From assembly GCA_020692205.1 (NCBI GenBank), contig JAIMKV010000010.1, positions 22,487 through 86,486 of the forward strand: a stretch of 64,000 nt of DNA. Reading direction: 5' to 3'. Shown one piece after another: positions 56,234-64,000 of the stretch (position 1 is its first letter; each line of letters begins with the position of its first letter). Both the position numbers and the translations under genes were made by a program. The notes beneath the pieces were generated by a model. It was given only the letters and a program-made list of their open reading frames with translations. It was not told the DNA's origin and made no database searches. This DNA comes from Myxosarcina sp. GA_180221_E-2-1-MAG-40_15. GTDB lineage: Bacteria; Cyanobacteriota; Cyanobacteriia; Cyanobacteriales; Xenococcaceae.

Positions 56234-56359
56234 GTTTTAAAGTGACGCTAAAAAAGATTAGTAATTAGCGATTGAGAACATTCGCTTTGATGAAAATAAA
56301 GAGTTTGACTCTCATCACGAAAATCGATCAACAAAAATTCCCAGAATAGGGTTGATTAT

Positions 56360-57892
56360 ATGTCATCAACAATCTTGCAAAAATCGGATCAAGATCTTTC
56401 AGATCCTCAAGTTTTATTGAGTGCTTTACAAATACTAAGGCGATCAGTTTATCGAGAAGGACAAGCAATTTTTCAGCGATGGCAATCTTTAATCGAGCGA
56501 AAAACTTTTGGGGATAGCTGTCTCAACCTTGCCTACTATCTGGCTTTAAGGCAACATGATTTGCGTCCTTTACAATTAGCTTTAAAACCTTGGGGTTTAT
56601 CATCGCTGGGGCGAATTGAAACCAGGGTGATGGCAAATTTAGATGCTGTCATCGCTACTTTGGGTAAAGTCTGTGGCGTAGAATCTACTTTGTTACCTCC
56701 CCGACCGCCCTTAGCAGAGTTTTTTGAAGGCGATCGCCTGCTTCAAAGTCACACAGAAGATGTTTTTGGCAAAGCACCAACTCATCGCCAAGTTAGGATT
56801 ATGGTTACTTTACCAACCATTGCCGCTAATGATTACCAATTTGTCAAAGATTTGCTACAACGAGGAACTGATTGTGTTCGCATCAACTGCGCTCATGATA
56901 CGGTAACTGAATGGGAAGCGGCGATCGCTAACTTACGTCGGGCAGAAATAGAAACGGGACGTTCTTGCAAGGTTTTGATCGATCTTGGTGGACCAAAACC
57001 CCGCCTTGGCGAAGTAAGATTTACCCCAGGAAAGCAAAAGTTATTTAAAGGTGAGTATCTATTACTAAGGCGCGATTCACCGACAAGTGACAATACTACA
57101 GATTGCCAAGCTAGTTGTACCATTCCCAAAATTCTTGATCACTTGCAGGTAGGGGCGAGTGTCTGGATTGATGATGGTCATATTGGTGCAATGGTCGAAT
57201 CGATTACCCCAGAAGGAGTTCGACTGAAAATTACTCACGCCCGTCCCAAAGGTGAAAAAATTCGCCCTGATCAAGGATTGAATTTTCCCGATACGCTTTT
57301 ACGTTTGAGTTCGCTAACTGATAAGGATCGCCTTGACCTCGATTTTGTGGCAACCCACGCCGACATTATCGGTTATTCTTTCGTTCAAGAAGTCGCCGAT
57401 ATTGTTTTGCTACAACAAGAATTAAAAACTCGTTTAGGCGATCGCGCTTTTCTTCCCGCGGTCATAGCCAAGATTGAAACGCCAGAAGCAATTCGCAATC
57501 TACCAGAATTAATCGTCTATGCTGCGGGCAAACAACCCTTTGGCGTAATGATTGCTAGAGGTGATTTAGCCGTTGAGATCGGCTATCAACGCCTGGCTGA
57601 AATGCAAGAAGAAATTCTCTGGTTGTGCGAAGCTGCACACGTTCCTGTAATTTGGGCGACTCAAGTTTTAGAAAATCTGGTCAAAAAAGGGATTCCCTCG
57701 CGATCAGAAATGACTGACGCGGCTATGTCCGAAAGAGCTGAGTGTGTCATGTTAAACAAAGGAGAGTATCTTGCCGAAGCGGTGACAATTTTGGGTGATG
57801 TTTTAACTCGAATGCAGACGCATCAATTAAAGAAAACGCCACAACTGCGAGTCTTAAATTCTTGGAATTCGCTGAAGCATAATCAATTATGA
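56360..57892 (+). CDS. Pyruvate kinase-like protein without C-terminal domain
   Basis: The protein has 510 residues. About 140 N-terminal residues are of unknown fold. The TIM barrel follows: VRIMVTLPTIA, CVRINCAHDTVTEWEAAI, LIDLGGPKPRLGEVRF, an inserted B domain, IAKIETPEAIRNL, GVMIARGDLAVEIG and VIWATQVLENLVKKG. Catalytic Lys, metal-binding Glu and the ATQ-L/SRSEMTDA stretch are retained. The allosteric C-terminal domain of typical PykF/A is absent. This is the PRK08187-like group. Its stop overlaps the hoxY start (ATGA, 57889-57892), so it is translated with the hydrogenase. It probably yields pyruvate for NifJ. Confidence 0.85.
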   Translation: MSSTILQKSDQDLSDPQVLLSALQILRRSVYREGQAIFQRWQSLIERKTFGDSCLNLAYYLALRQHDLRPLQLALKPWGLSSLGRIETRVMANLDAVIATLGKVCGVESTLLPPRPPLAEFFEGDRLLQSHTEDVFGKAPTHRQVRIMVTLPTIAANDYQFVKDLLQRGTDCVRINCAHDTVTEWEAAIANLRRAEIETGRSCKVLIDLGGPKPRLGEVRFTPGKQKLFKGEYLLLRRDSPTSDNTTDCQASCTIPKILDHLQVGASVWIDDGHIGAMVESITPEGVRLKITHARPKGEKIRPDQGLNFPDTLLRLSSLTDKDRLDLDFVATHADIIGYSFVQEVADIVLLQQELKTRLGDRAFLPAVIAKIETPEAIRNLPELIVYAAGKQPFGVMIARGDLAVEIGYQRLAEMQEEILWLCEAAHVPVIWATQVLENLVKKGIPSRSEMTDAAMSERAECVMLNKGEYLAEAVTILGDVLTRMQTHQLKKTPQLRVLNSWNSLKHNQL

Positions 57893-58437
57893 ACAAAATA
57901 AAATTTGCTACAGTTTGGCTTGCGGGTTGTTCTGGTTGTCATATGTCCTTTTTAGATATGGACGAATGGCTGATTGAACTCGCTAAGTATGTCGATATCG
58001 TTTATAGTCCTGTTGGTTCGGATCTTAAAGAATATCCAGAAAATGTCGATGTTTGTTTAGTAGAAGGTGGCGTTGCCAATCAAGATAATTTAGAACTGAT
58101 TCATCAAGTTAGAAAACGCACCAAGATTTTGATTTCTTTTGGTGATTGTGCCGTCACTGCTAACGTACCAGGAATGCGGAATATGTTGGGTGGTAGCGAA
58201 CCTGTATTAAAACGCGCTTATCTAGAATTAGGTGATGTTACCCCCCAATTACCAAACGAACCAGGAATCGTTCCAGAGTTACTCGATCGCGTCTTACCAG
58301 TTCATGAAGTCGTACCTGTAGATATTTTTATGCCTGGTTGTCCGCCTAGTAGCGATCGCATTAAAGCAGCGATCAAACCTTTACTAAAAGGCGATCGACC
58401 AACAATGGAAGGACGAGACATGATTAAGTTTGGCTAA
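57889..58437 (+). CDS. hoxY: NiFe hydrogenase small subunit HoxY
   Basis: The 182-residue subunit has the proximal [4Fe-4S] cluster ligands in WLAGCSGCHMSFLDMDE, ISFGDCAVTANVPGMRN and FMPGCPPSSDRI. The overall order matches HoxY of cyanobacteria. It joins HoxH to the diaphorase. It overlaps the pyruvate kinase-like gene by 4 bp. HoxH does not follow; the next readable gene is a 36-codon ORF and then an M23-like membrane protein. Confidence 0.95.
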   Translation: MNKIKFATVWLAGCSGCHMSFLDMDEWLIELAKYVDIVYSPVGSDLKEYPENVDVCLVEGGVANQDNLELIHQVRKRTKILISFGDCAVTANVPGMRNMLGGSEPVLKRAYLELGDVTPQLPNEPGIVPELLDRVLPVHEVVPVDIFMPGCPPSSDRIKAAIKPLLKGDRPTMEGRDMIKFG

Positions 58438-58471
58438 TCGCTAAAAAGTAGAAGATTTTTTGGTAAGGATA

Positions 58472-58582
58472 ATGTTTGAGACAAATGACATTAGTTTACT
58501 AGGCAGTGTCAATCCAGAACTAGCGAAGCTGGCTGAGATGGCTATTTTGTCTGATCTGGCGAGCAAGGACAAAAAAATATGA
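58472..58582 (+). CDS. 36-residue small ORF coupled to the M23-like gene
   Basis: ATG 58472 has a good ribosome-binding site (TAAGGA, about 4 bp upstream) and the stop overlaps the next start (ATGA at 58579-58582). The peptide reads ISLLGSVNPELAKLAEMAIL in its centre, a plausible amphipathic helix, and ends in Lys-rich residues. I do not recognise it. Spacing and overlap suggest real translation and coupling. Confidence 0.5.
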   Translation: MFETNDISLLGSVNPELAKLAEMAILSDLASKDKKI

Positions 58583-59526
58583 TTGCTTCGCTGATTGTGG
58601 CTCAGATTCTTGTCCCGCTTGTCCTAATAACGTGGTTGGCGATCGCCCCGCTTCACAATTTACTGGGAGTTTCGCTACAAGCCCTTGTTACAGCGATTGC
58701 TTTACTGGCGATCGCCCGTATGGGCATGTGGATTTTTCCACCTTGGTGGACACCTTATCTCTATGGGTTGCTCTTTGTTCTGTCCTTGGTCATTGGAGTG
58801 CGACGAAGCAAGCCCCAACGCAAGTTACCATCTCACTGGCTCGGATGGATTGCCATCATTATTTTTGCTGCCTTGGGGGTTTTTGTCGGAAATGAAGCAG
58901 TGCAAAGTTGGGCAGGTCAGTTTCCACCCCCTATTCCCGCCGTCGATCTCGCCTTTCCGATGTGGGACGGCGATTATCTCATTCTCAATGGCGGTAACGA
59001 TATTCGGATTAATGCACATCTAAAAACGCTGGACGAGTCCGTGCTGCGCTTTCGTGCCTATCGAGGGCAGAGCTACGGAGTCGATATTGTCAAAATCGAT
59101 CCGTTTGGCTTGCGGGCAAAAGGGATCGTTCCTAGCGATCTGGCTGCTTACCAGATTTATGGTGAGCCTGTTTTAGCTCCCTGCGCGGGGAAAATCCTTC
59201 AGGCGAGCGATGGTTTACCAGATATGAAGATCCCGCAGATCGATGTAGTGAATCGCGCTGGAAATTACGTCATCCTGCGCTGTGGCAATACCGATGTTGT
59301 ACTCGCCCATTTTCGTCCCCAAAGTCTTTCGGTTCAAGCTGGAATGACAGTTAAAGTTGGCGATCGCATTGCCGAAGTAGGAAACTCTGGTGCAAGTGAC
59401 GAACCACACCTACACATTCATGCCCAACGTCCTGGATCGTCTAGTAATCGACTGTCTGGCGATCCTTTGCCAATGCGCTTTAACAGACGCTTTCTCATTC
59501 GTAGCGATCGTGTGAACCTGCCCTAG
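58579..59526 (+). CDS. Membrane M23-family peptidase-like protein
   Basis: The 315-residue protein has about four N-terminal helices (residues 5-30, 33-52, 57-74, 88-108). The LytM/M23 domain is in the last 150 residues: ILNGGNDIRINAH, YGEPVLAPCAGKILQASDG, NYVILRCGNTDVVLAHFRP and the HLHIH metal-binding motif after SGASDEP. The first zinc motif H-x3-D appears as SYGVD, so the leading His is replaced by Ser; catalysis is doubtful. M23 enzymes cut peptidoglycan cross-links. The gene overlaps the small ORF upstream and may be co-transcribed with hoxY. Confidence 0.75.
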   Translation: MIASLIVAQILVPLVLITWLAIAPLHNLLGVSLQALVTAIALLAIARMGMWIFPPWWTPYLYGLLFVLSLVIGVRRSKPQRKLPSHWLGWIAIIIFAALGVFVGNEAVQSWAGQFPPPIPAVDLAFPMWDGDYLILNGGNDIRINAHLKTLDESVLRFRAYRGQSYGVDIVKIDPFGLRAKGIVPSDLAAYQIYGEPVLAPCAGKILQASDGLPDMKIPQIDVVNRAGNYVILRCGNTDVVLAHFRPQSLSVQAGMTVKVGDRIAEVGNSGASDEPHLHIHAQRPGSSSNRLSGDPLPMRFNRRFLIRSDRVNLP

Positions 59527-59549
59527 TAATACTAATATAAAAGGATGTT

Positions 59550-59882
59550 ATGAAAATTACGATCGCCCAAATCAAGTTTGTCCATACGCTCATCTTCTGG
59601 ATTCTTAGCTTGTGCGTACTCTATTCACTATTGAGCGGTATTTCTGGTCACATTACTTCCTGGACTTGGATTGCAGTCGGCTTAGTCTTAATCGAGAGCG
59701 TCATCTTAATCGTGTCAGGGTGGACGTGTCCACTTACCCTCCTTGCTGAACGCCTCGGCACTGAACGAGGATCTGTGGCGGACATCTTTCTGCCAAAATG
59801 GTTCGCAGACAGGATCTTTCCTATTTGTGGTACAACCTTTGGCGTGGCTATAGTGATCCTTGTATTAAGGGTTCTTGTTTAA
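59550..59882 (+). CDS. DUF2784-like small membrane protein
   Basis: The 110-residue protein has three hydrophobic helices (about residues 8-28, 36-57 and 90-108). The GWTCPLTLLAERLGTERGS segment after the second helix is typical of DUF2784-type proteins, whose function is unknown. It starts 23 bp after the M23-like gene on the same strand. Confidence 0.65.
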   Translation: MKITIAQIKFVHTLIFWILSLCVLYSLLSGISGHITSWTWIAVGLVLIESVILIVSGWTCPLTLLAERLGTERGSVADIFLPKWFADRIFPICGTTFGVAIVILVLRVLV

Positions 59883-60166
59883 ACCATAAACTATTCTTCG
59901 AGTTAGTTGTCCTTGATCAAGAAAATACCTCACAAATTCCTCAAAGTTGTGTTTTAAATTCAAACTGGAATTAAATTCTTTCACCCACCTGTCTTCATTG
60001 CTAATTTACTGCCAACTATTGCCTCAACTCAAGAGTGGTGCATGGGACTGATTAGCGCGATCGCTTTGATTTTACTATCTATTCTGATTAATAAGAAGAT
60101 TGCCTTATAAAAACTGAGTCAACACGCTTTTTATACCCAAAAATCAAGATTTTAAGCCTTGAGATT
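59883..60166. other. Spacer before nifJ with a short open frame
   Basis: A plus-strand frame ending at about 60110 contains HPPVFIANLLPTIAS and a hydrophobic ISAIALILLSILI segment, with an ATG only 22 codons before the stop (ATG 60042). It could be the tail of a decayed membrane protein. No clear ribosome-binding site is seen. The nifJ promoter, if separate, lies here. Confidence 0.35.
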
Positions 60167-63100
60167 ATGAATAAAAGAAATTTTGCCACCATAGACGGAA
60201 ATGAAGCAGTTGCTCGTGTCGCCTACAAACTCAACGAAGTCATTGCCATCTATCCCATTACACCCGCCTCGCCGATGGCTGAATGGGCGGATGCTTGGAT
60301 GTCTGAAAGTCGCCCCAACCTTTGGGAAACCATACCAGAAATAATAGAAATGCAATCAGAAGCAGGTGTGGCTGGTGTAGTTCACGGTGCATTGCAAACG
60401 GGATCGATAACGACTACTTTTACAGCATCTCAGGGATTGTTGTTAATGATTCCCAACCTCTACAAAATAGCTGGAGAATTAACCCCCTGTGTGATTCACG
60501 TAGCAGCGCGATCGCTTGCTGCTCAAGGATTATCTATCTTTGGCGACCACAGCGATGTTATGGCTGTGCGATCAACAGGATTTGCCTTACTATGTTCGGC
60601 ATCAGTACAAGAAGCCCAAGATTTTGCTTTAATTGCCCAAGCAGCTACTTTTAAAGCGAGAATTCCTTTCCTTCACTTCTTCGATGGCTTCCGCACTTCC
60701 CACGAAATTCAGAAAGTGGAATTACTCGAAGATAGCGATTTAAAAGCAATGATAGATGATGATTTAATCTTGGCACATCGATCGCGCGCTTTAACTCCTG
60801 ATCACCCCGTCTTACGCGGAACGGCGCAAAATCCTGATGTCTATTTTCAAGCTAGGGAAACAGTTAATCCTTTCTACAATGACTGTCCCAAGATCGTGCA
60901 GGAAACAATGGACGAATTCGGTAAACTGACGGGACGTAATTATAAGCTGTATGAATACCACGGCGTACCTGATGCAGAAAGAATAATCGTGTTGATGGGT
61001 TCTGGTTGTGAGGCAGTACACGAAACTGTAGATTATTTTCTTACTCAAGGTGAAAAAGTCGGTGTACTTAAAGTTCGGCTATATCGCCCCTTTGACGTGA
61101 AACGATTTGTTGCAGCTTTGCCTAACACAGTTAAAGCGATCGCCGTACTTGATCGCACCAAAGAACCAGGTTCGGCAGGAGAACCCTTGTATTTGGATGT
61201 TGTCAATGCTATCTACGAACAAGGGATACCTGTAGGGGCGAATGCCCATTCGCACGGCGGACAAGGTGGCGAGGTTTCCTCGCCACCTTGTCCGCCTCCC
61301 CTACATCCTAAAATTGTCGGCGGACGCTATGGATTATCTTCTAAAGAATTTAATCCAGCCATGATTAAAGGGATTTTTGATAATCTAGCTCTAGAGAACC
61401 CCAAAAATCACTTTACTATTGGGATCAATGATGATCTTAGTCATACATCCTTAGAATACGATCGCAACTTCTCCATCGAACCAGATAGTGTAGTGCGGGC
61501 AATGTTTTATGGTTTGGGTTCGGATGGAACGGTGGGTGCAAATAAAAACTCGATTAAAATTATTGGCGAAGAAACAGATAATTACGCTCAAGGTTACTTT
61601 GTTTACGACTCGAAAAAATCTGGTGCAGTTACGGTTTCTCATTTACGGTTTGGTTCGCAACCAATTCGCTCAACCTATTTAATTGATCGCGCTAACTTTA
61701 TCGGTTGTCATCAAGGGAATTTTTTAGAAAAACTAGACATTCTCAAACAAGCGACAGATGGGGCAACCTTTTTACTTAATAGTCCCTATAGAGTTGATGA
61801 AGTTTGGCATAAATTACCAATTGAAATACAAGAGGACATCGTTCGTAAGAATTTAAAATTTTATCTCATCGATGCCAATAAAGTTGCCCGCGAAAGCGGT
61901 ATGGCAGGAAGAATTAATACAGTAATGCAAGTATGCTTCTTTGCCTTGGCTGGAATTTTACCGCAAGAAGAAGCAATCGCGCAAATAAAAGGTGCGATCG
62001 TTAAAACCTACGGCAAGAAAGGACAACAAATCGTCCAGATGAATTTAAAAGCTGTCGATAATACTCTCGACAACCTATTTGCTGTAGAGGCGAATGGTCA
62101 TTCGCACGGCGAACAAGGTGGCGAGTTTACTTCGCCACAATCGCCTCCCATCCAAAGTGACATTCACCGACTTCCTGCCATGTCTCCTACTGCACCTGAA
62201 TTTGTCAGAGAAGTCGAAGGAAAAATGTTAGTTAGAGAAGGTGATGAATTACCAGTTAGCGTTTTACCTTGCGATGGTACTTATCCGACAGGAACATCAA
62301 AATGGGAAAAACGTAATATTGCTCAATTTATTCCCGTTTGGGATCCCGATGTTTGCGTTCAATGTGGTAAATGCGTGATGGTTTGTCCTCATGCAGTCAT
62401 TCGCGCCAAAGCTTATGAACCGTCACAATTAGCCAACGCGCCAGCTACTTTTAAATCTACGGATACGCGAGATCAAGATTTTGCAGGTGAAAAATACACC
62501 ATTCAAGTTGCACCAGAAGATTGTACTGGATGTGGAATCTGCGTTGATGTTTGTCCTGCTAAAAATAAATCCATAACTTCGCGCAAAGCGATTAATATGG
62601 AACCTCAGTTACCTTTAAGGGAAAGCGAAAAAGAAAACTGGGAGTTCTTTCTCAACTTACCTAATCCCGATCGCCGTCAATTAAAATTGAACCAGATTCG
62701 TCAACAACAAATGCAAGAACCTTTGTTTGAATTTTCTGGTGCTTGTGCAGGGTGTGGTGAAACTCCTTATTTAAAATTATTGAGTCAATTATTCGGCGAT
62801 CGCGCCTTGGTTGCGAATGCTACGGGTTGTTCTTCTATTTATGGTGGCAACTTACCGACAACACCTTGGAGTAAAAACGCCGAAGGAAGAGGTGTTGCAT
62901 GGTCGAACTCGCTATTTGAAGATAATGCCGAATTTGGTCTTGGTTTTCGCGTTTCAATCGACAAACAAGCTAAATTTGCCAGAGAATTGCTCAATAAATT
63001 ACGTGGTGAAATTGACGAGACTTTAGTTTCCCAGATACTTAATGCTCAACAAAAAACCGAAGCCGATATTTGGGAACAACGGGAACGGGTTGAATTGTTG

Positions 63101-63850
63101 AAACAAACTTTAGACAGACTTCTTAACTCCGATCTAGAACCTAATCTAAAATCCCAAATCTCGAATCTCCAATCTCTTGCCGATTATCTAGTCAAAAAAT
63201 CAGTTTGGATCGTTGGCGGTGATGGTTGGGCGTATGATATCGGCTATGGCGGTTTAGATCATGTTTTGGCTAGCGGTAAAAATGTCAACATCCTAGTCAT
63301 GGATACAGAAGTCTATTCTAATACTGGCGGTCAATCTTCCAAAGCAACTCCAAAGGGTGCAGTAGCCAAATTTGCAGCAGGAGGAAAACCGGCAGCCAAA
63401 AAAGATTTAGGTTTGATGGCGATGACTTACGGTAACGTCTACATTGCCAGTGTTGCTATGGGTGCAAAAGACGAACACACGCTCCGAGTATTTTTAGAAG
63501 CAGAGGCTTATGAGGGAGTGTCGTTAATTATTGCCTATAGTCACTGTATCGCACACGGTATTAATATGACTACTGCCATGAGTCATCAAAAAGAACTGGT
63601 CGAAAGCGGACGTTGGTTGCTGTATCGGTACAATCCTGAATTAGTTCAAGAAGGAAAAAATCCCTTACAAATAGATATGCGATCGCCACACAAACCCGTT
63701 AGCGAGTCTATGGATCGAGAAAATCGCTTTAAAATGTTGACTAAAACTAAACCAGAAGCAGCAAAACGGTTTTCCCAAGAAGCACAGCAAGATGTAAATA
63801 CTCATTGGCAAATGTATCAATATCTAGCTGCACTTAAATATGACAACTGA
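60167..63850 (+). CDS. nifJ: Pyruvate:ferredoxin (flavodoxin) oxidoreductase
   Basis: The 1227-residue homodimeric-type PFOR has the order pyrimidine-binding domain (NEAVARVAYKLNEVIAIYPI), domain II, the catalytic gamma domain, two [4Fe-4S] motifs (CVQCGKCVMVCPHAVIR and CTGCGICVDVCPAKNK), then the third cluster CAGCGETPYLKL and the thiamine-diphosphate domain (GGDGWAYDIGYGGLDHV, NTGGQSSKATPKG). It converts pyruvate and CoA to acetyl-CoA and CO2 with reduction of ferredoxin or flavodoxin. Two palindromic repeats are translated within it (residues about 356-380 and 640-663), near domain borders. It closes the hox/nor/pyk cluster. Confidence 0.96.
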   Translation: MNKRNFATIDGNEAVARVAYKLNEVIAIYPITPASPMAEWADAWMSESRPNLWETIPEIIEMQSEAGVAGVVHGALQTGSITTTFTASQGLLLMIPNLYKIAGELTPCVIHVAARSLAAQGLSIFGDHSDVMAVRSTGFALLCSASVQEAQDFALIAQAATFKARIPFLHFFDGFRTSHEIQKVELLEDSDLKAMIDDDLILAHRSRALTPDHPVLRGTAQNPDVYFQARETVNPFYNDCPKIVQETMDEFGKLTGRNYKLYEYHGVPDAERIIVLMGSGCEAVHETVDYFLTQGEKVGVLKVRLYRPFDVKRFVAALPNTVKAIAVLDRTKEPGSAGEPLYLDVVNAIYEQGIPVGANAHSHGGQGGEVSSPPCPPPLHPKIVGGRYGLSSKEFNPAMIKGIFDNLALENPKNHFTIGINDDLSHTSLEYDRNFSIEPDSVVRAMFYGLGSDGTVGANKNSIKIIGEETDNYAQGYFVYDSKKSGAVTVSHLRFGSQPIRSTYLIDRANFIGCHQGNFLEKLDILKQATDGATFLLNSPYRVDEVWHKLPIEIQEDIVRKNLKFYLIDANKVARESGMAGRINTVMQVCFFALAGILPQEEAIAQIKGAIVKTYGKKGQQIVQMNLKAVDNTLDNLFAVEANGHSHGEQGGEFTSPQSPPIQSDIHRLPAMSPTAPEFVREVEGKMLVREGDELPVSVLPCDGTYPTGTSKWEKRNIAQFIPVWDPDVCVQCGKCVMVCPHAVIRAKAYEPSQLANAPATFKSTDTRDQDFAGEKYTIQVAPEDCTGCGICVDVCPAKNKSITSRKAINMEPQLPLRESEKENWEFFLNLPNPDRRQLKLNQIRQQQMQEPLFEFSGACAGCGETPYLKLLSQLFGDRALVANATGCSSIYGGNLPTTPWSKNAEGRGVAWSNSLFEDNAEFGLGFRVSIDKQAKFARELLNKLRGEIDETLVSQILNAQQKTEADIWEQRERVELLKQTLDRLLNSDLEPNLKSQISNLQSLADYLVKKSVWIVGGDGWAYDIGYGGLDHVLASGKNVNILVMDTEVYSNTGGQSSKATPKGAVAKFAAGGKPAAKKDLGLMAMTYGNVYIASVAMGAKDEHTLRVFLEAEAYEGVSLIIAYSHCIAHGINMTTAMSHQKELVESGRWLLYRYNPELVQEGKNPLQIDMRSPHKPVSESMDRENRFKMLTKTKPEAAKRFSQEAQQDVNTHWQMYQYLAALKYDN
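61232..61304 (+). repeat. Palindromic repeat inserted in frame in nifJ, copy 1
   Basis: Outer arms GTAGGGG/CCCCTAC enclose a short CGAATG/CATTCG palindrome and a perfect 19-bp hairpin (61256-61274 with 61278-61296, loop TTT). It is translated as a Gly/His/Pro-rich segment (HSHGGQGGEVSSPP) just before KIVGGRYGLSSKEF. GTAGGGGCGAATGGCCATTC-type repeats are common in cyanobacteria. Confidence 0.85.
62084..62153 (+). repeat. Palindromic repeat inserted in frame in nifJ, copy 2
   Basis: It shows the same order as copy 1 (GTAGAGGCGAATGGTCATTC then GGCGAACAAGGTGGCGAG), but the inner hairpin arms are mutated, so it looks older. It is translated as HSHGEQGGEFTSPQSPP between the gamma domain and the ferredoxin-like region of NifJ. 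Confidence 0.8.
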
Positions 63851-63952
63851 CCAACTTGTTTATACTTGTTGTTCTAATTCAATCAATTCACTCATTAAAT
63901 CAAGAGTGCGATTGGCTCTGAAATGAATTCACCTCAACCAAGGAATAATCCC

Positions 63953-64000
63953 ATGACCATAATGTCACACGAGAATACAGCTATTTATTGGAAAGAAGTA
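63953..64000 (+). CDS. 5' end of an unidentified gene, cut by the window edge
   Basis: ATG 63953 is preceded by AAGGA at a spacing of 8 bp and reads MTIMSHENTAIYWKEV before the window ends. A second in-frame ATG lies three codons later. It follows nifJ by about 102 bp on the same strand. Too little is visible to name it, and it does not look like the start of HoxH. Confidence 0.5.
   Translation, partial: MTIMSHENTAIYWKEV

Noticed and set aside
63851..64000. Possible hoxH start at the window end
   Set aside because: The visible MTIMSHENTAIYWKEV does not resemble the HoxH N terminus, which carries a conserved RIEGH motif early.
1..64000. tRNA, rRNA and CRISPR features
   Set aside because: Scanning by eye found no cloverleaf with a GGTTCGAATCC-type arm, no rRNA sequence, and no regularly spaced repeats with unique spacers.

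Overview
The window is chromosomal DNA from a cyanobacterium. The evidence is direct: an allophycocyanin alpha-B gene (apcD), the Ycf54 chlorophyll-synthesis factor, the NAD-linked Hox hydrogenase diaphorase genes, cyanobacteria-type SSB, dense GCGATCGC (HIP1) octamers in almost every gene, and palindromic repeats of the kind scattered through cyanobacterial genomes. Composition is AT-rich with long intergenic spacers. I cannot name the genus. No rRNA, tRNA or CRISPR array was recognised.

Layout. (1) 0.5-4.1 kb: three minus-strand envelope/exopolysaccharide genes (sugar transferase, GT4, GT39). (2) 4.2-14.7 kb: housekeeping (ssb, proS, nnr) mixed with an FkbM methyltransferase, an ADP-ribosylglycohydrolase, an O-methyltransferase and a membrane GTPase. 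(3) 14.7-18.9 kb: a Rieske oxygenase, a cytochrome P450, an unusual TetR regulator with an extra C-terminal helix-turn-helix, and a GNAT acetyltransferase. Three related operator-like sequences lie 40-70 bp upstream of the three target genes. (4) 19-25.1 kb: pheS, apcD, a lipoate ligase-like gene, ycf54, miaB. (5) 25.5-35.8 kb: a very large calcium-binding nucleotidase-like protein, a dynamin-like GTPase, a solitary hydantoinase A, an ABC permease, a PQQ sugar dehydrogenase lipoprotein. (6) 35.9-42.6 kb, all minus strand: an extracytoplasmic redox/metal cluster (beta-carbonic anhydrase, small membrane protein, a 59-residue lipoprotein, Rieske lipoprotein, rubrerythrin lipoprotein, phosphoesterase, VIT1-type transporter, truncated aquaporin) followed by a sensor kinase/response regulator pair. 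A repeated 12-bp-period element lies in front of several of these genes. (7) 44-49.3 kb: hypE, hypD, a dead TnpB fragment and a P-type ATPase. (8) 49.8-64 kb: the most striking part, a same-strand cluster hoxE-hoxF-(nitroreductase-like)-(membrane protein)-norB-hoxU-(pyruvate kinase-like)-hoxY-(small ORF)-(M23-like)-(DUF2784-like)-nifJ.

How it fits together. Region 8 joins, in one direction and mostly with short gaps or overlaps, enzymes that would make pyruvate (pyruvate kinase-like), oxidise it to acetyl-CoA with reduction of ferredoxin/flavodoxin (NifJ), exchange electrons with NAD(H) and H2 (HoxEFU, HoxY), and dispose of electrons on nitric oxide (quinol NO reductase). I read it as a dark/anoxic electron-disposal cluster; this is inference from gene content. 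The hydrogenase large subunit HoxH, normally next to HoxY, is absent from the window. Both nifJ (twice) and hoxF (once) carry in-frame palindromic repeat insertions that are translated. HypD and HypE, needed for the NiFe centre, are encoded just upstream on the other strand.
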